A stretch of DNA of 64,000 bases, taken from Kuschelorhynchus macadamiae (lineage: Eukaryota > Arthropoda > Insecta > Coleoptera > Curculionidae). Location of the stretch: contig JAUTXW010004695.1 in the NCBI GenBank assembly GCA_030620095.1, positions 930,001 through 994,000 on the forward strand, in the 5' to 3' direction. This document shows positions 13,073-25,653 of the stretch, in pieces. How positions within the stretch are numbered: the stretch's first letter is position 1; each line of letters begins with the position of its first letter. A program made the position numbers and the translations under genes. The notes beneath the pieces are model-generated. The model had not been told where the DNA came from, searched no databases, and saw nothing but the letters and a program-made list of their open reading frames with translations.

Positions 13073-13209
13073 TTTTTGCATTGGACCATTCAAATATTAA
13101 TTTTATAGACATCTATCTCAAAATACGGCTGTTCTAAATATATAATAAATAAAATAAAGCAATATTAGAACTGCCCCTGCCCCTAACTTATGTGCCAATA
13201 TACCGGGCG

Positions 13210-13237
13210 AATGAAATGAATGAATGAATGAATGAAA
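13210..13237. repeat. (AATG)n microsatellite
   Basis: Six or so ATGA/GAAT units in tandem with one shortened unit. Confidence 0.85.
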
Positions 13238-13302
13238 CTACCACCCAGGGCGCCATTTGACCATGGGTAGAGATAAAAATACGGAATTTGGTGTGTTCAT
13301 GG

Positions 13303-15132
13303 CTGTATATTTTACATTTTTTGAACTCTCTTAGAAATTTTAAACAACTTTTGTAAAATATAACCTTTGTCTAAAGTGTATAGTTTTCCAAATAAAGCCA
13401 CCTAAAAATGTGCCATAATTCCCACTTATTTGTATTTTATGGAAAAACGGAGTAGGCCAGGATAAAAACAATACGGTTATTTACTTTTTACTCAAGCCTT
13501 CATCCAACAAAATATCAAAAAAGAAAATGTTCCGAGTTTTAAGAAAATGTCTTTTTCGCAAATCGATTTTTCAAGTTTTGATCAGACCCTGTACCATGAC
13601 GGGTACTGACTGGAACAATCCTAGTTTTTTATCCTTTATCCACATATGACAAATTCAGTTTCCATAGACCGCTGCAAACTTGGAAATTTGATACCCTATT
13701 TTCATGTTTTTAAGGCTCATATAAAGCGAAAATCAATATTGCTAGCACTTATTTAATTATACTACCGGTAAAGTTGGCTATGGATTCAAAATAATCTACT
13801 GTTTAAAGGAATCCTCTTTTAATTCATTTAAATTTTAAAAAAGAATCGAGTATAGTAAGGTGAAATCAAATGTACTTTATTATACCTAGAGATGATTAAT
13901 ATTAACTAATAATAAAAGAAATAGAAAAAAGAACGTACTTATTCATAATTAAGATTTTCAAAAATATAACCTTCTTGTTCAATACAGGTCTCACATTTTT
14001 CAACAATTTTCCGTAATACAATTTCTTTTTCAGTTATACTAACATTATTAATAGCACTAATAATTCGATTTCTTAAAATGTACAAATTTTCGGTTAAATT
14101 AGAATTTTTCTTTGATATGACGCAAGAAAAAAAAATCTAGAGGTGTCAAATCAGGCGAACGTGCTGGCCACCTTACAGGTCCATTCCTTCATATCCATTG
14201 GTCCCCAAACCTGTCATTTAATTGTCTAAAAACTGTTGTTTCTAGAAAATTCAAATAAGTTTGTGCTGTAAGGGGCTCATTAGAAAATATTGGGCCCACA
14301 GTTCCCGTTCCTAAAACACTTAGCCCCACACTAACACCAAAGCGTCCTTGTAAAGATCCTTCTCTAAATAAATGTTGATTTTCATTTGCCCAATATCTTT
14401 CGTTGTTCCTGTTGAACATTCCCAGATTCGTTAAGCGAGAATCATCCGAAGAAAATAATATTAATCTATTAAAGTTATTATTATGATTAGAATTTTCCAT
14501 AAACAATCAGCAATATTCAACTCGCCGAGCAAAGTCAATAACATCCAAGTGTTGATGAATTTGGTATTTGTAGGGCTTATACTTATGTTTCTCCAAAGTG
14601 TTGTTTGAACTTTCTCTGTTAACTCCAACTTCACTTTCAATTTGGCGAGTAGAAATACTTGGATCAGCATTCACACGTGCCAGAACGTTTATTTCCTTCT
14701 TCACTAATAATGAACTTTTCTTTATTTCCATTTTGGAGAAATTAACCTCTGTCAAGGCCAATATGATTGTTTTAATTTTAGCAAAACTTTGTTTATAGGT
14801 AGTTAAGTTATCATTAATTTAACTTTCATAAACAACTGCAAAATTGAAAATTAGGTACTCTATTTTCATGATGTTAATATTTATCCAAAGCGAAAAACAG
14901 TCAGTCGACCCTTTATGGTACAGGGTCTGATCAAAACTTGAAAAATCGATTTGCGAAAAACACATTTTCTTTTTTGGATGAAAGCTTGAATAAAGAGTAA
15001 ATAACCGTGATTGTTTTTATCCTGGCCTACTCCGTTTGTCCATAAAATACAATTAGGCGGGAATAATGGCACATTTTTAAGTGAAAGTTGTTTAGAATTG
15101 TTAAGAGAGTTCAAAAAATATAAAATATACAG
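13303..15132 (-). mobile_element. Mariner-like element with long inverted repeats
   Basis: The left side (CTGTATATTTTACATTTTTT then GAACTCTCTTA at 13303, and GGAGTAGGCCAGGATAAAAA at 13449) matches the reverse complement of 14890-15132 over some 250 bases with indels, so the terminal repeats are long. The internal gene is on the minus strand. The right end abuts an ACAGGGTGTTCC end that begins the next element. Confidence 0.8.
14100..14761 (-). pseudogene. Mariner-like transposase lacking the second catalytic aspartate
   Basis: Starts MALTEVNFSKMEIKK and has a helix-turn-helix (STRQIESEVGVNRESSN). After ARRVEYC an in-frame TGA near 14507 is followed by FMENSN and LILFSSDDSRLTNLGMFNR, where the first catalytic Asp lies. 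Family members next have a DGAPxH block with the second Asp; here the text runs straight from YLNFLETTV to FRQLNDRFGDQWI, so that block is deleted. The final WPARSPDLTPLDFF is present after another stop. The gene is inactive and not merely point-mutated. Confidence 0.8.
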
Positions 15133-16850
15133 GGTGTTCCATTTAAAATAACGAAGTCGCGGTGTCATATAATAAAGTGGTCATTTATTAAATCTAAAAT
15201 GAAGACGAACTTACAGACATTAAATATACGAACAGAAATTGCATATACACCTATGAAAAGGCAAACAGTATTATTTGCGTAATATATTGATTAGTATATG
15301 CTTTAAATGATAATCTGATATCTTAAGTGAATATTCATTTCCACTTAAAGCTTAAGTTAGTTTATTTGTTTCTGACTGAAAATAATTTTGATTACCAATC
15401 TCTAAAAACCAACGAGTTAGTAATCGATTGCGTCGGTGCTAGATGATATCGAAAATTTGCATTAAGGAGTGTGTATAAGCTAAAGTACACCACACAGATC
15501 TAAAACATCGACGAAAGGGGGAGGTATGTCGAAAGTAGGCCATGGATATACAGAGTTGTAGCCAACCGCGAATGATCATTGCACCGTTTCCATAGTTACT
15601 CACATTCGTTTCATAAACTCAGATTCGTGTGACAAACTTTACGTAACGGTATCTGTATACTAGGCATCTGGTTTCATCTATTTTACGTAGGGTGCTATGG
15701 AAACAATATTTTGCCATTGACAGTTACACATTTGTGTGCGTCAGTATTTGCAATGTTTGTAATGATGGATAAGTTTATAATTAATCAAGGTGTTTTTGTA
15801 GTAAAATAGTTTATTTCGAACCAATCAGCTGTGCATACGCAAAGAAATTTCCGTCGGAAGAGTTCCATCACGGCAAACCATAAGGTGGGTTCGAGATTTC
15901 AATATTAAACGGAATGTTAGTTCAAAATGTAGCGAGGCTTACGTACTGTTAGAGCTATAAAATATCGAACGCGTCCGACGAGCTGTAGACAGAAGTCCGC
16001 AACGATCTGCATCAAGACAGTCAGTTCCTTTGCACATTTGCAATAGGACTTTGCGACGAATTCTACATTCTTATTTGCGTTTTCACCCGTACGAAATTTA
16101 AGTAGTCTATAAGTTGAAAGATGCAGGTAAATCTGTTCGTATTGTTTTCTGTAGACAGTTTTTGCAAGTTTTAGAAAATGATGAAAATCAAATAAATTTT
16201 TTGATGCCATACGAAGCTCACTTCCATTTAAGTGGCTATGTTAATAAACAAAATTATCGCTGCTGGCAGAGGAAAATTTACAACTTCACTAAAAAACGCT
16301 TTACGACCATAATGTCTCTGTATGGTGTGGTGTTTTATCAGTCGGTATCGTTGGACCATGTTTTTTCGAAGAAATTAATCAAACTGTCAGAATTAACTAC
16401 GTTCATATGTTAGAGGCAATTTTAAGTCCAGAATTATGCAGACATACAGCACGGTACACTAGAATTGTATTACAATCGCTCGATATCAAGATTTGGTAAC
16501 ATAACATGGCCGTCTAGGTCTCCTGATTTGACATCTCCTACTTTATTTCTGTAGGGATACCACAGTTTACAAAAGAGAACCCCATACAATTCAAGAACCT
16601 AAAATTCGAACTTCCGAAGAAATAGAGTATATTGGAGCAGAAATGTTGGAATGAGTTATGCAAAATTTCAAATAGAGGTAACAACAGTACAAAGAGTTTC
16701 AGGGAGCGCATTTGAAAAATGTAATTTTTAGGAATTAGATTGTACATTCTGACGTTGTTATTTACACCACAATTGTTGAAATATATCAGGTTTTAGCCGT
16801 ACAGTGATTTTTTGAAAATAAATGATATCAGATGCCCAACTCAGTATATA
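15129..16850 (+). mobile_element. Degenerate mariner-like element
   Basis: Begins with ACAGGGTGTTCCATTTAAAA at 15130, an end type also seen at 59468. The stretch 15470-15720 matches the reverse complement of 51180-51330, which lies downstream of another mariner-like transposase, suggesting a shared long terminal repeat. A plus-strand transposase relic follows. The right end was not found, so the 16850 limit is approximate. Confidence 0.55.
15830..16800 (+). pseudogene. Mariner-like (DUF4817 type) transposase relic
   Basis: Translated pieces in shifting frames give RWVRDF at the N-terminal helical region, RRAVDRSPQRSASRQ, then EAHFHLSGYVNKQNYRCW, a well-conserved block around the first catalytic acid (DEAHFHLSGYVNKQN in relatives; the Asp is Tyr here). 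TWPSRSPDLTSPTLFL appears near 16508, the third acidic region. Multiple stops and frame breaks make it a dead copy. Confidence 0.75.
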
Positions 16851-17569
16851 ACGAAGATCATATTTTTTTCCTTTGTACAAGAATTAAAAAAGAATTCATA
16901 ACTTCCGATTCAATTTTCAGAGTAAATTTTATATATGGGTATTGCTGATTTAGATGATCAAGTAACAAAAGGTGGTGGTCACGACCCCATGGCTGACTTT
17001 AAGGTTTCCTCATAAAAAGTTCCCTGAAATATAAAATATGCTGAGGTGAGGCATGTTTTAATCAGCACTATGTTATTGAAATTAAATTATTAATAGCCAC
17101 ATTCTTATAAAATGTTTCTACATTGTAGCTGGTTAAAGTATCTTGCGGAATATTGGAGTGTTTTAATGTATCTATAAAATGTTTAGAATTTTTAACAAAT
17201 GGTTATCTTTTTGCTGAAAAATCATTAAGACTAGGTTTACCGATTTTGCAAGTGGACGATCCTATTGCAGTAACGATCCTTAGAAGCGATATATACTACC
17301 CATAATTAAACAACACATTTATTTGTTATTACTTTTTATTACCTAGATCTTCTTCTAGAAAAAGACTTCTAGTTTAGGTATTGTTAGTCACTGGAATGAA
17401 AAAAACATTGATTCACCACTAAGTGTTTACATGAACTAGATGAGATTTCAGTCGAAAAGTAATAATATATTTACAAAATTCGGTTATCGAATTCGCCAAT
17501 CTTCGTTACTTTAATACCATGCAATAACAACATCTAATTAGGCTAAAACATAATATTTTTTCAGTCGAA
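16851..17569. other. Spacer with no recognised feature
   Basis: AT-rich DNA without recognisable coding or inverted repeats. Confidence 0.45.
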
Positions 17570-17790
17570 CCGATGATTTTACAGTCCCCAACCCGTTTCA
17601 CTAAACCACACCGCAAACCCTCCTTTCCCTCCACCGGAACTTTATTCAGCTGTTTTGTTTTTGCTGCACGTTAGATGTGAAACGTTGTAAAGAATGTACG
17701 GGCGGAGTTACCCGAACTCGACCGAACGATTCCGGTTCTAGAGAAATACCCTCCTCTCTGATCAGTGATCGAGCGCCATGCCTTCGACCT
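17570..17790. other. Comparatively GC-rich block, possible old promoter or first-exon sequence
   Basis: This 220-base block is clearly richer in G and C, including CG dinucleotides (for example TACGGGCGGAGTTACCCGAA and TCGACCGAACGATTCCGG), than anything within 10 kb. It lies directly before the complex repeat array. A fragment of a host gene's 5' region or of an unknown element is possible. No long open frame or known motif supports a firmer call. Confidence 0.3.
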
Positions 17791-20700
17791 AAAACAGCGG
17801 ACGTAGGAAATATACGGAATATAATCGTGTTTTTTTAAAGTTCATATTGTTTATTATTAAACATAATATATATACAATAAAAAGTGTCGGGCAATCGACG
17901 GAACGAACCGAGTTTAGTTTTCGAAAAAGAGCGCGCTTATACTGACAGATATTGTGAGAATTTTGTGTCTCTCTGGTAATAACCGGAAAGGTTTTTAATT
18001 GTTTATAAAGCTGTGGTGACCGGAAGATGTGACATTTGTGTTGTTTTTCGGTTGTTGTTTTTGTTAATTCTTTGGTTTGGTACAAGATTATTGTGGATAC
18101 TGTGTGACTTCGCGTGGATTAGTTGGGAAGGTTTGCATCGGGAGTAGAAGGACCGCCTTACAATGTAAGTTTCTCGAAGTTCATGGAAGTTTTCTTGCCG
18201 TTGCGGCGTAGATTTAGCCCTGTGGAACAGAAACTTAATTTTGTTTGGAAATAATTATTTTGTCTCCTGCAATAAAATCGTCTACATATTTGTTTTGTGT
18301 TAGCTGACGCTTCAGACGTATTTAATGGTTTTTTAAAGCATTAGAAATTTTGTTTTAGTTCTGCAATGTAGAAACACATATGATTCTGATCAGGTTGCTC
18401 TGAAAATGCTTATTCAAAAATATAATATTTTGACAACTAAAAAAAAATAAACATTCGTAAAGAGTTTCTAGCAAATTCTCCAGAGAAACATGAAAAATAT
18501 ATATAATTAGTTCCTATGTTTACCAATTATCAAGTCACAATCTAAGCAGACAAACTGATATACCCTCGGATATATCTAAAATGCATGTCTATGAACATTA
18601 TAAACTTAAATGTACTTGTATTGATGTCTATTAGGTATTTTATGTAGGTAAACTTAAAACTTCCTCAATTTTTCTATTGAGGTACTTAAAAACTTCTAAG
18701 TCTTCTTATCGCGAAAATCATCCCATTTGACTTTCATGCATTATACATATATGATATGTAAATCTCGATGTCTATTTTTTTAGAACATTTTTGATTTAAA
18801 AAACTTTTGGTTTTCTTAAATGGGAAATAACTAACTGGTTCTACTTCTACTAAAGAATAATAATACACTTTCCATACACTTTTTTTATTTAACTTGAAAA
18901 CGACTGTCTCCTGTAATAAAGTCGTCTTTAAATTATTTTTTAAAGCATTAGAAAGTTTGTTTTAGTCCTGTAATCTAGAAACAATATGTGTTTCCGAACA
19001 GGTTGCTCTGAATAATTTCTTAAAATGACTATCCTACTAAAATTTCATAAAATCGTCTAGATAAATTTTTATCTTAGCTAATACTAACAGATGTATTTAT
19101 TTTTCATAAAAGTATGTTAATATTAATAGCGGAAACTCATAATTAATTCGTAACACAAAACTTATGGAACTGTGAAATCAAGACTGTTGCTGAGTAAAGT
19201 AACAAAAACCACTAGATATTCTAAATTTAGAATGCACTCTGGCAGAACAGATACTTAAACTAGTCATTAAAAAAGTTGTAATACGTATTAAAAACGAATG
19301 TGGATGTTGTGCGGATAAACGAGGGATATAAATTACTTAACAAGGCACCCAAGTCAAGCATGTTAAACTTAAACAAAACTAATATTTTAAATGTGTATTC
19401 AAAAATATAATTTTATGTCAACTAAAAAAAATAAACATTCGTAAAGGGTTTCCAGCAAATTATCCAGAAAAACATGTAAAAGCCTTGTGTTTACCAGTTA
19501 TCAAGGCACAATCTAACCAGGCCAACTAATATATCTAATATGCATGTCTATGAATTCTACAAACTTAATGTATTGTGTCTATTATTTTATGTACATAAAC
19601 TTAAAATGTCGTCAATGTTCAATATACTTCTATTACAGTACTTAAAAACTTCTAAGTCTTCTTACTTTTAAAATCATCCGATCTGACTTTGATGCATTAT
19701 AAATATATGACATGTAAATCTTGATATAAGTCTATTAGAACATTTGTGATTTTAAACATTTTTGAGCCCAGTTTTCTTAAATCGGGAATAACTAACTTGT
19801 TTTACTCATACTAAAGAATAGAAATATACTTTCCAGTTGTTTTCCATTTAACTTGGAAACGACTGTCTCCTGTAATGAAGTCGTCTATATATTTGTTTTG
19901 CGGTAGCTAACGCATCAGATGTATTTAATGTTTTTTAAAGCATTAGAAAGATTGTTTTACTTCTGCAATGTAGAAACAACATATGTTTCCGAACAGGTTG
20001 CTCTAAATAATTCCTTAATATACCTACATTTTTATTTTAGCTAATGATAAATTGATATGTTTAACATACATGTCTATGAGCTTTATAAGCTTAAATGCAC
20101 TTTTATTGATGCCTACTATTGCAGTACTTAAAAAATGTCTAGTCTTCTTACCTCGAAAATCATCCGATCCGAACAGTTCTGAGAGAAGGCACTAAAACTA
20201 ATACCTAAGCAAAATTGTTCATTAACAAATTAACATTGAACTCTAAAGAAGATAGGTTAGATATCTCATGCATTATGCGAAAACAAAATAGAACACCATA
20301 TATTTTTTCACAACAATATTAAAATTTAAGAATACATTTATGTTCCTAATGTATTCTGTAGTAACTGAACTAGCTATGTTTAATTTTGAATAAATCCAAA
20401 GGTCAAAAGCGCAAAAGCGACTTCAATCGTTTTTGCTGTTTTAATTTTCACTATTTTTTGTACCCAGAGAAACTTTACCGCGAACTTTACTGCAGCAACT
20501 ATAACGAACATTATAGGATAAAGACTTAGGTTCTGACTGTGTTAAAGATAAACTTTCTTTTATTTTTAACTGTTTATAAAGGAGTGGTGACCGGAAGATA
20601 CGAAATTTGTGTTGTTTTTCGATTGTTTTTATTACTCTTTTGGTTTGGTACCATATTATTACGGATACTGTGACTTTGCGAGGATTAGTCAGGGATGTTT

Positions 20701-23700
20701 GCATCGGGAGTAGAAGGTCCATTTTACAATCTTAGCTCGAATGTAAGTTTTTTGAAGTTCAAGGAAGTTTTCTTTCCGTTACGGCGTAGATCTTTTGGTT
20801 TAGCCCTGTAGAACAGAAACTTAGCGTTTGTTTGGAAACAGATTGCTGAAAATAATTGTCTAATAAACTGTCTTCTGCAATAAAATCGTCTATATAAGTA
20901 TTTGTTTTGAGCTTCGCACATATTCAATTAATATTTTTGAAAAAAAAAGCATTAGAAAGTTTGTTTTAATCCTGCAAAGTAGAAACGACATTTGTTTCCG
21001 AACAAGTTTCTGTGCACAGTTCGTACAATAAAATTGCCTAGATAAATGCTCATGTTAGCTAATGCTCACAGACGTATTTATTGCATAAAAGTATATTAAA
21101 ATCAGAAGTTTTAGTAATATTGGAGGTAATATTTCTAGCGTTAACTTATAGTTAATTCGTAATACAAAACTTGCGGAACTGTAAAATCAAAACTGATGCT
21201 GTAGTGTAACAAGAACCACTAGAAATTTTTAATTTGGAATGCACTTTAGCAGAGCAGATACTTAAATTGGTCTCTAAAAATGTTATAATATGTATTATGA
21301 ACGACCATGGATGTTGGATAGATAAACCAGGGATGTACGGTAAGCAGAACTACAAAACATTAAACATTGATATCTATTATATGTAGATATACCTAAAATG
21401 TCGTCACAATTTTCAGTATAGACTCAAAATTCTTAGAAATTGTGAAGTACAGGCAAAAGATATTTGCGTAAATCGAAGACAGGTAAATAAAGTTATTAAA
21501 AGTACCCTTTAACAATGGGTTCTGAAAACAGGCAATAAAACTAATCTATTAACAAAACATTGAACTCCCAACAAGATAGGTTAGATGTCTCAGTACATGC
21601 AATATGCGAAAACAAAATAGAACGCCATATATTTATTCACAACAATATCAAAATTTAGGAATACATATATGTTCCTAATGTAGCAGCTTCAATCACTTTT
21701 TAGATGTTTTAACCTTCAGTATTTGTTCTACCCAGAGAAACTTTATCTCAAACTTTACTACAGTAACTGTAACCGACATTATAGAATAAAGACTTTTAGT
21801 CTGACTGTGGTAAAGATAAACTTTATTTTTAATTGTTTATAAATATAAAGGAGTGGTGATCGGTAGATGTGACATTTGTGTTGTTTTTGTTATATTTTTG
21901 GTTTGGTACCAGATTAATGTGGATAGTGCGACTTTGCGAGGATAAGTCGGGTAGGTTTGCATCAGGAGTAGAAGGACCGCCTTACGTTTTTTTCTCGAAC
22001 TTCATGGAAGTTTTCTTTCCGTTTTCTTTTGAAACAGATTGCTGAAAATAATTATTGGAAACGACTGTCTACTGCAGCAAAATCTTCTAGATATTTGTTT
22101 TGCGTTAAGTAACTCTTCAGAAGTATTTCATGATTTTTTAAATCATTAGAAAATTTGTTTTAGATCTGCAATGTAGAAACAACATATGTTTCCGAAAAGG
22201 TTGTTTTTGAATAATTCATTAAAATTACTAGATACTGTACTAGAACACATACTTAAAATGGTCACTAAAAATGTGCCTTATGAACGAACCGGATATTGTG
22301 TAGTTCAAAGAGGGATGTGAGTGAGCCCTATGGAGCAGAGACTTAGCATTTGTTTGGAAACAGATTGCTGAAAATAATTATTTGAAATGACTGTCTCCTG
22401 CAATAAAATCGTCTGCATATTTGTTTATCCTTCTAGAATAAACTCGTCTAGATAAACCTTTATCCTAGTCAGTGCTAAAAGACGTATTTATTTTATTTTC
22501 CTGCATGTACTCTTGACAATTCTTTTTAGATCAAATTAATACTAGAAACTTGGCCTTAGTTTAGAAATTGTGTACAGAGTAGAGAGTACCTAAGAAAAAT
22601 TGTCTATTAAGAAATTAACATTGAACTTCAAACAAGATACCTTGGTTAGATGCCTCAGTACTATGTGACAACAAAGTAGAATATATTTATTCACAACAAA
22701 CTGTAGTTATCTTTGAATAAATCTAAACTTCAAAAGTGCAAAAGTTTTAACCTCCATTATTTTTTCTACCCAGAGAAACTTTAACTCGAGCTTTACCATA
22801 GTAACTATAGCCAACATATTTCAAACATTCTTACGTCAAAAATCATCCAATCAGACCTTAATACATTATACATACAGAGCATGTAAATCTCGATATAAGT
22901 ATTTTAAATCGGGAATAACTAACTGGTTTTACTCCTACTAAAGAATAAGAATACACTTTTCACTTCTTTAATTAATTATTATAAAACAAAATTTGTATGT
23001 AATATCACAGTTATGTTGCGAGTATAATCCGTGATAACTGAAACTGTTTTTATCATTGAATAAATCTGAACTTAAAAGCGCAAAAGCGGCTCCAATCGCT
23101 TTTGCTGTTTTAACCTTCAGTATTTTTATTCCCAGAGACACTTTACTACAATATCTATAACCAACGCTATAGAATAAAGACTTAGGCCCTGACTGTGGTA
23201 AATATAAACTTTCTTTTCGGTTCGTTTGTTTATAAAGCTGTGATGACTAGAAGATGTGACTTTTGTGTTGTTTTTTGGTTGTTATTTTTGTTAATTTTTT
23301 GGTTTGGTACCGGATTATTGTAGATATTGTATGAATTTGTTTGGATTAAACGGGGAGGTTTGCACCGGGAGTGGAAAGGCCACCTTACAATGTAAATTTC
23401 TCGAAGTTCACTAAAGTTTTCTTTCCATCACGGCGTAGATTGTTTTAGTTTAGCTTTGAGAAAATAGAAAAAAGCATCCAAACAGATTTCTGAGAGTAAT
23501 TATTGGAAACCGCTGTCTACTGCAATAAAATCATCTATATATTTGTTTTGCCCTTGAGACGTATTTATGATTTTTTTACATTAAAAAGTCTGTTTTAGTC
23601 CTGCAAAGCAGAAATAATATTTGTTTCTGAACATTTCGTAAATGGTTTCTAGCAAATTATCCAGAAAATAATATAAAAATATCTAATTAGTCCTATATTT

Positions 23701-24109
23701 ATCAATTCTCAAGCTACAATCTAAGCAGACAAACTAATATATCTAATATACATGTCTATACATTTTTAAAATCATCCAATCTGACCTTAACACATTATAC
23801 ATACAGGACAGTTACATCTAAGTTTTTTAAATTGGGAATAACTAACTGGTTTTACTCCTACTAAAGAATAAAAATACCCTTTCCAGTTATTTTCCATTTA
23901 ACGGAAAACAAAATTTGTATATAATATCAAAATTTAGGAATAAATATAATTATGTTGCGAGTGTCACCTATGGTAACTGAAACCGAATTTAACATTGAAA
24001 AAATCTGAAGTTCAACAGCCCAAAAGCAACCCCAAACGCTTTTGCTCTTTTAACCTTCAGTATTTTTTATACCCAGAGATAATTTTTTATACCCATAACA
24101 CAGTAACTA

Positions 24110-24515
24110 AGATAATTCAAATAGGGTTACAAATAAATATGTCCATACAAATGCATCGAAATTGTAAACATAAAAGAGAAAATTAAGTAAAAATGTAAAT
24201 ACTAATCCTACAAGTCAGCTATGGTACCAGTCACACAAAAATAAATAAAAGTTAAAATGGTAAAAGTATAACAGACAATATGAAATAAACAAATTAAGCT
24301 AAACAAAATATTATATGTACATCAAACAAAATGAATATAACAATTACCTTAGAAAACAAACAAAAAATATTTAGTCAATGAGTAAAAATAATTTTCAGCC
24401 AGTATGGATTTCAGTTTTGCCTTAAAAGAGTTGGTTGAGTTGAGGTTTTTTAAATAAGAAGGTAAATGATTGTATATTTTTAAAGAAATTATGTTTGGAT
24501 CTTCTTGAAACAGAT
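24110..24515 (-). mobile_element. 5'-truncated non-LTR retrotransposon tail
   Basis: On the minus strand the last roughly 50 codons (ending near 24349) read SLKIYNHLPSYLKNLNSTNS then FKAKLKSILAENYFYSL, typical of the extreme C-terminus of jockey/CR1-like ORF2 proteins. About 240 bases of 3' untranslated DNA follow. The truncation point is within array sequence GAAACAGATTGCTG near 24508. It is a dead-on-arrival insertion into the repeat array. Confidence 0.6.
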
Positions 24516-25575
24516 TGCTGCCCATAATTATTGGAGACAACTGTCTTTTGCAATAAAATCGTCTATGTAAGTATTTGTTTTGCACTTCAGACAAATTTAA
24601 TGATTTTTTTTTGGGAAAAAGATATTTTCTAAAAAGTAGAAATAACATTTGTTTGTTACTGGGAACAATTCGTGAAAATGACACGTACAATAAAATCGTC
24701 TGGATAAATGTTTATGTTATCTAATGCCCACAGAGTTATTTATTGTATTCTTTTTGCACAGAGTTATATTAAAACTGGAACTTTTACTAATATAATTAGC
24801 GGAAACTTTGAATATATCTGAAGTTAAAAAACGCAAAAGCGACTTCAACCGCGTTTGCTATTTTAGCCTTCAGTATTTTTTATTCCCAGAAAAACTCTAC
24901 CTCAAATCTTACTACTGATTTTGGTACAAATAAACTTTCTTTTCTTTTTAATTGCTTACAAAGGAGTGGTAACCAAAAGATATGACTTTTGTGCTGGTTT
25001 ACTATTTGTTTAGAAATAGACTAAAAGAGAATAATTATTAGAAACGGTTATCCCAAAAATAAATCAATTTGTTTTGTGTTGGCTAACGTTTTAAACGTAT
25101 TTAACTTGTTTTTTCTTTTGGTTTAATTCTATGAAGAGACTGTTGTTTGCGAACAAATTGCTGTAAACAATAAGTGGAAATGGAATCGTCTATATAAATG
25201 TTTGTGTTAGCTAATGCGTAATTATTTGGTTTTCTTGCATAAAAGCATACTATAATCACAGTTTCTAGCAATATTAATAGCGGAATCTAATAGATAGTAG
25301 GCAATAAATAAAACTTACGGAACTGTGAAATCAAGACAGATCCTGAGTAGAGTAATATAAACCACTATAAAATTAAAATTTACATTGCTTTCTAGCTAAA
25401 CAGATGTTTAAGCTGGTCACTAAACGTTTGTAATTTGTATTATGAACAAACGTGGATATTACTTAAGTAAACGGGGAATGTATGGTAACCACGACTTTGA
25501 AAATTGTTGTTTACCAAGGCAGTCAAGACAAAAACAATAAACCTAACGTGTAATATTTGAAATAAGTATAATATG

Positions 25576-25583
25576 ACGTAGAA
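25576..25583. repeat. Left 8-bp target duplication of the hAT at 25584
   Basis: ACGTAGAA here is repeated exactly at 30676-30683, just outside the other end of the hAT element. Confidence 0.85.
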
Positions 25584-25653
25584 AAGCCATGTTAAACAGC
25601 CAGATAGTGCGGCCCGCAAACAAGTTCAAAACCGTTTTCAAAAGCGCGCGCCG

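Larger units (their letters stand above)
9288..13092 (+). mobile_element. DNA transposon with DUF7869-like transposase and subterminal motif arrays
   Basis: Inverted repeats at the ends agree in about 30 bases: left TGAAGGGCCCATTGC then AAAAAGTGCCTAA, right (inverted) TGAATGGTCCAATGC then the same. Inside lie a 5' exon ending in a GTAAGT donor at 9741, an acceptor at 10425-10426, a 755-residue reading frame (10433-12700) with two stops, and an AATAAA at 12775. Extra copies of GTGCCTAAGTC are clustered near both ends. The target duplication is not resolved, so the outermost 5 bases are uncertain. Superfamily is uncertain; related proteins I know from insects are annotated only as DUF7869-containing. 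Confidence 0.85.

Noticed and set aside
17789..18085. Minus-strand open frames in the repeat array (also 20441-20722, 36233-36502) with similar peptides
   Set aside because: Their similarity follows from the DNA repeat. Stops and frame changes differ between copies and no protein family is recognised.
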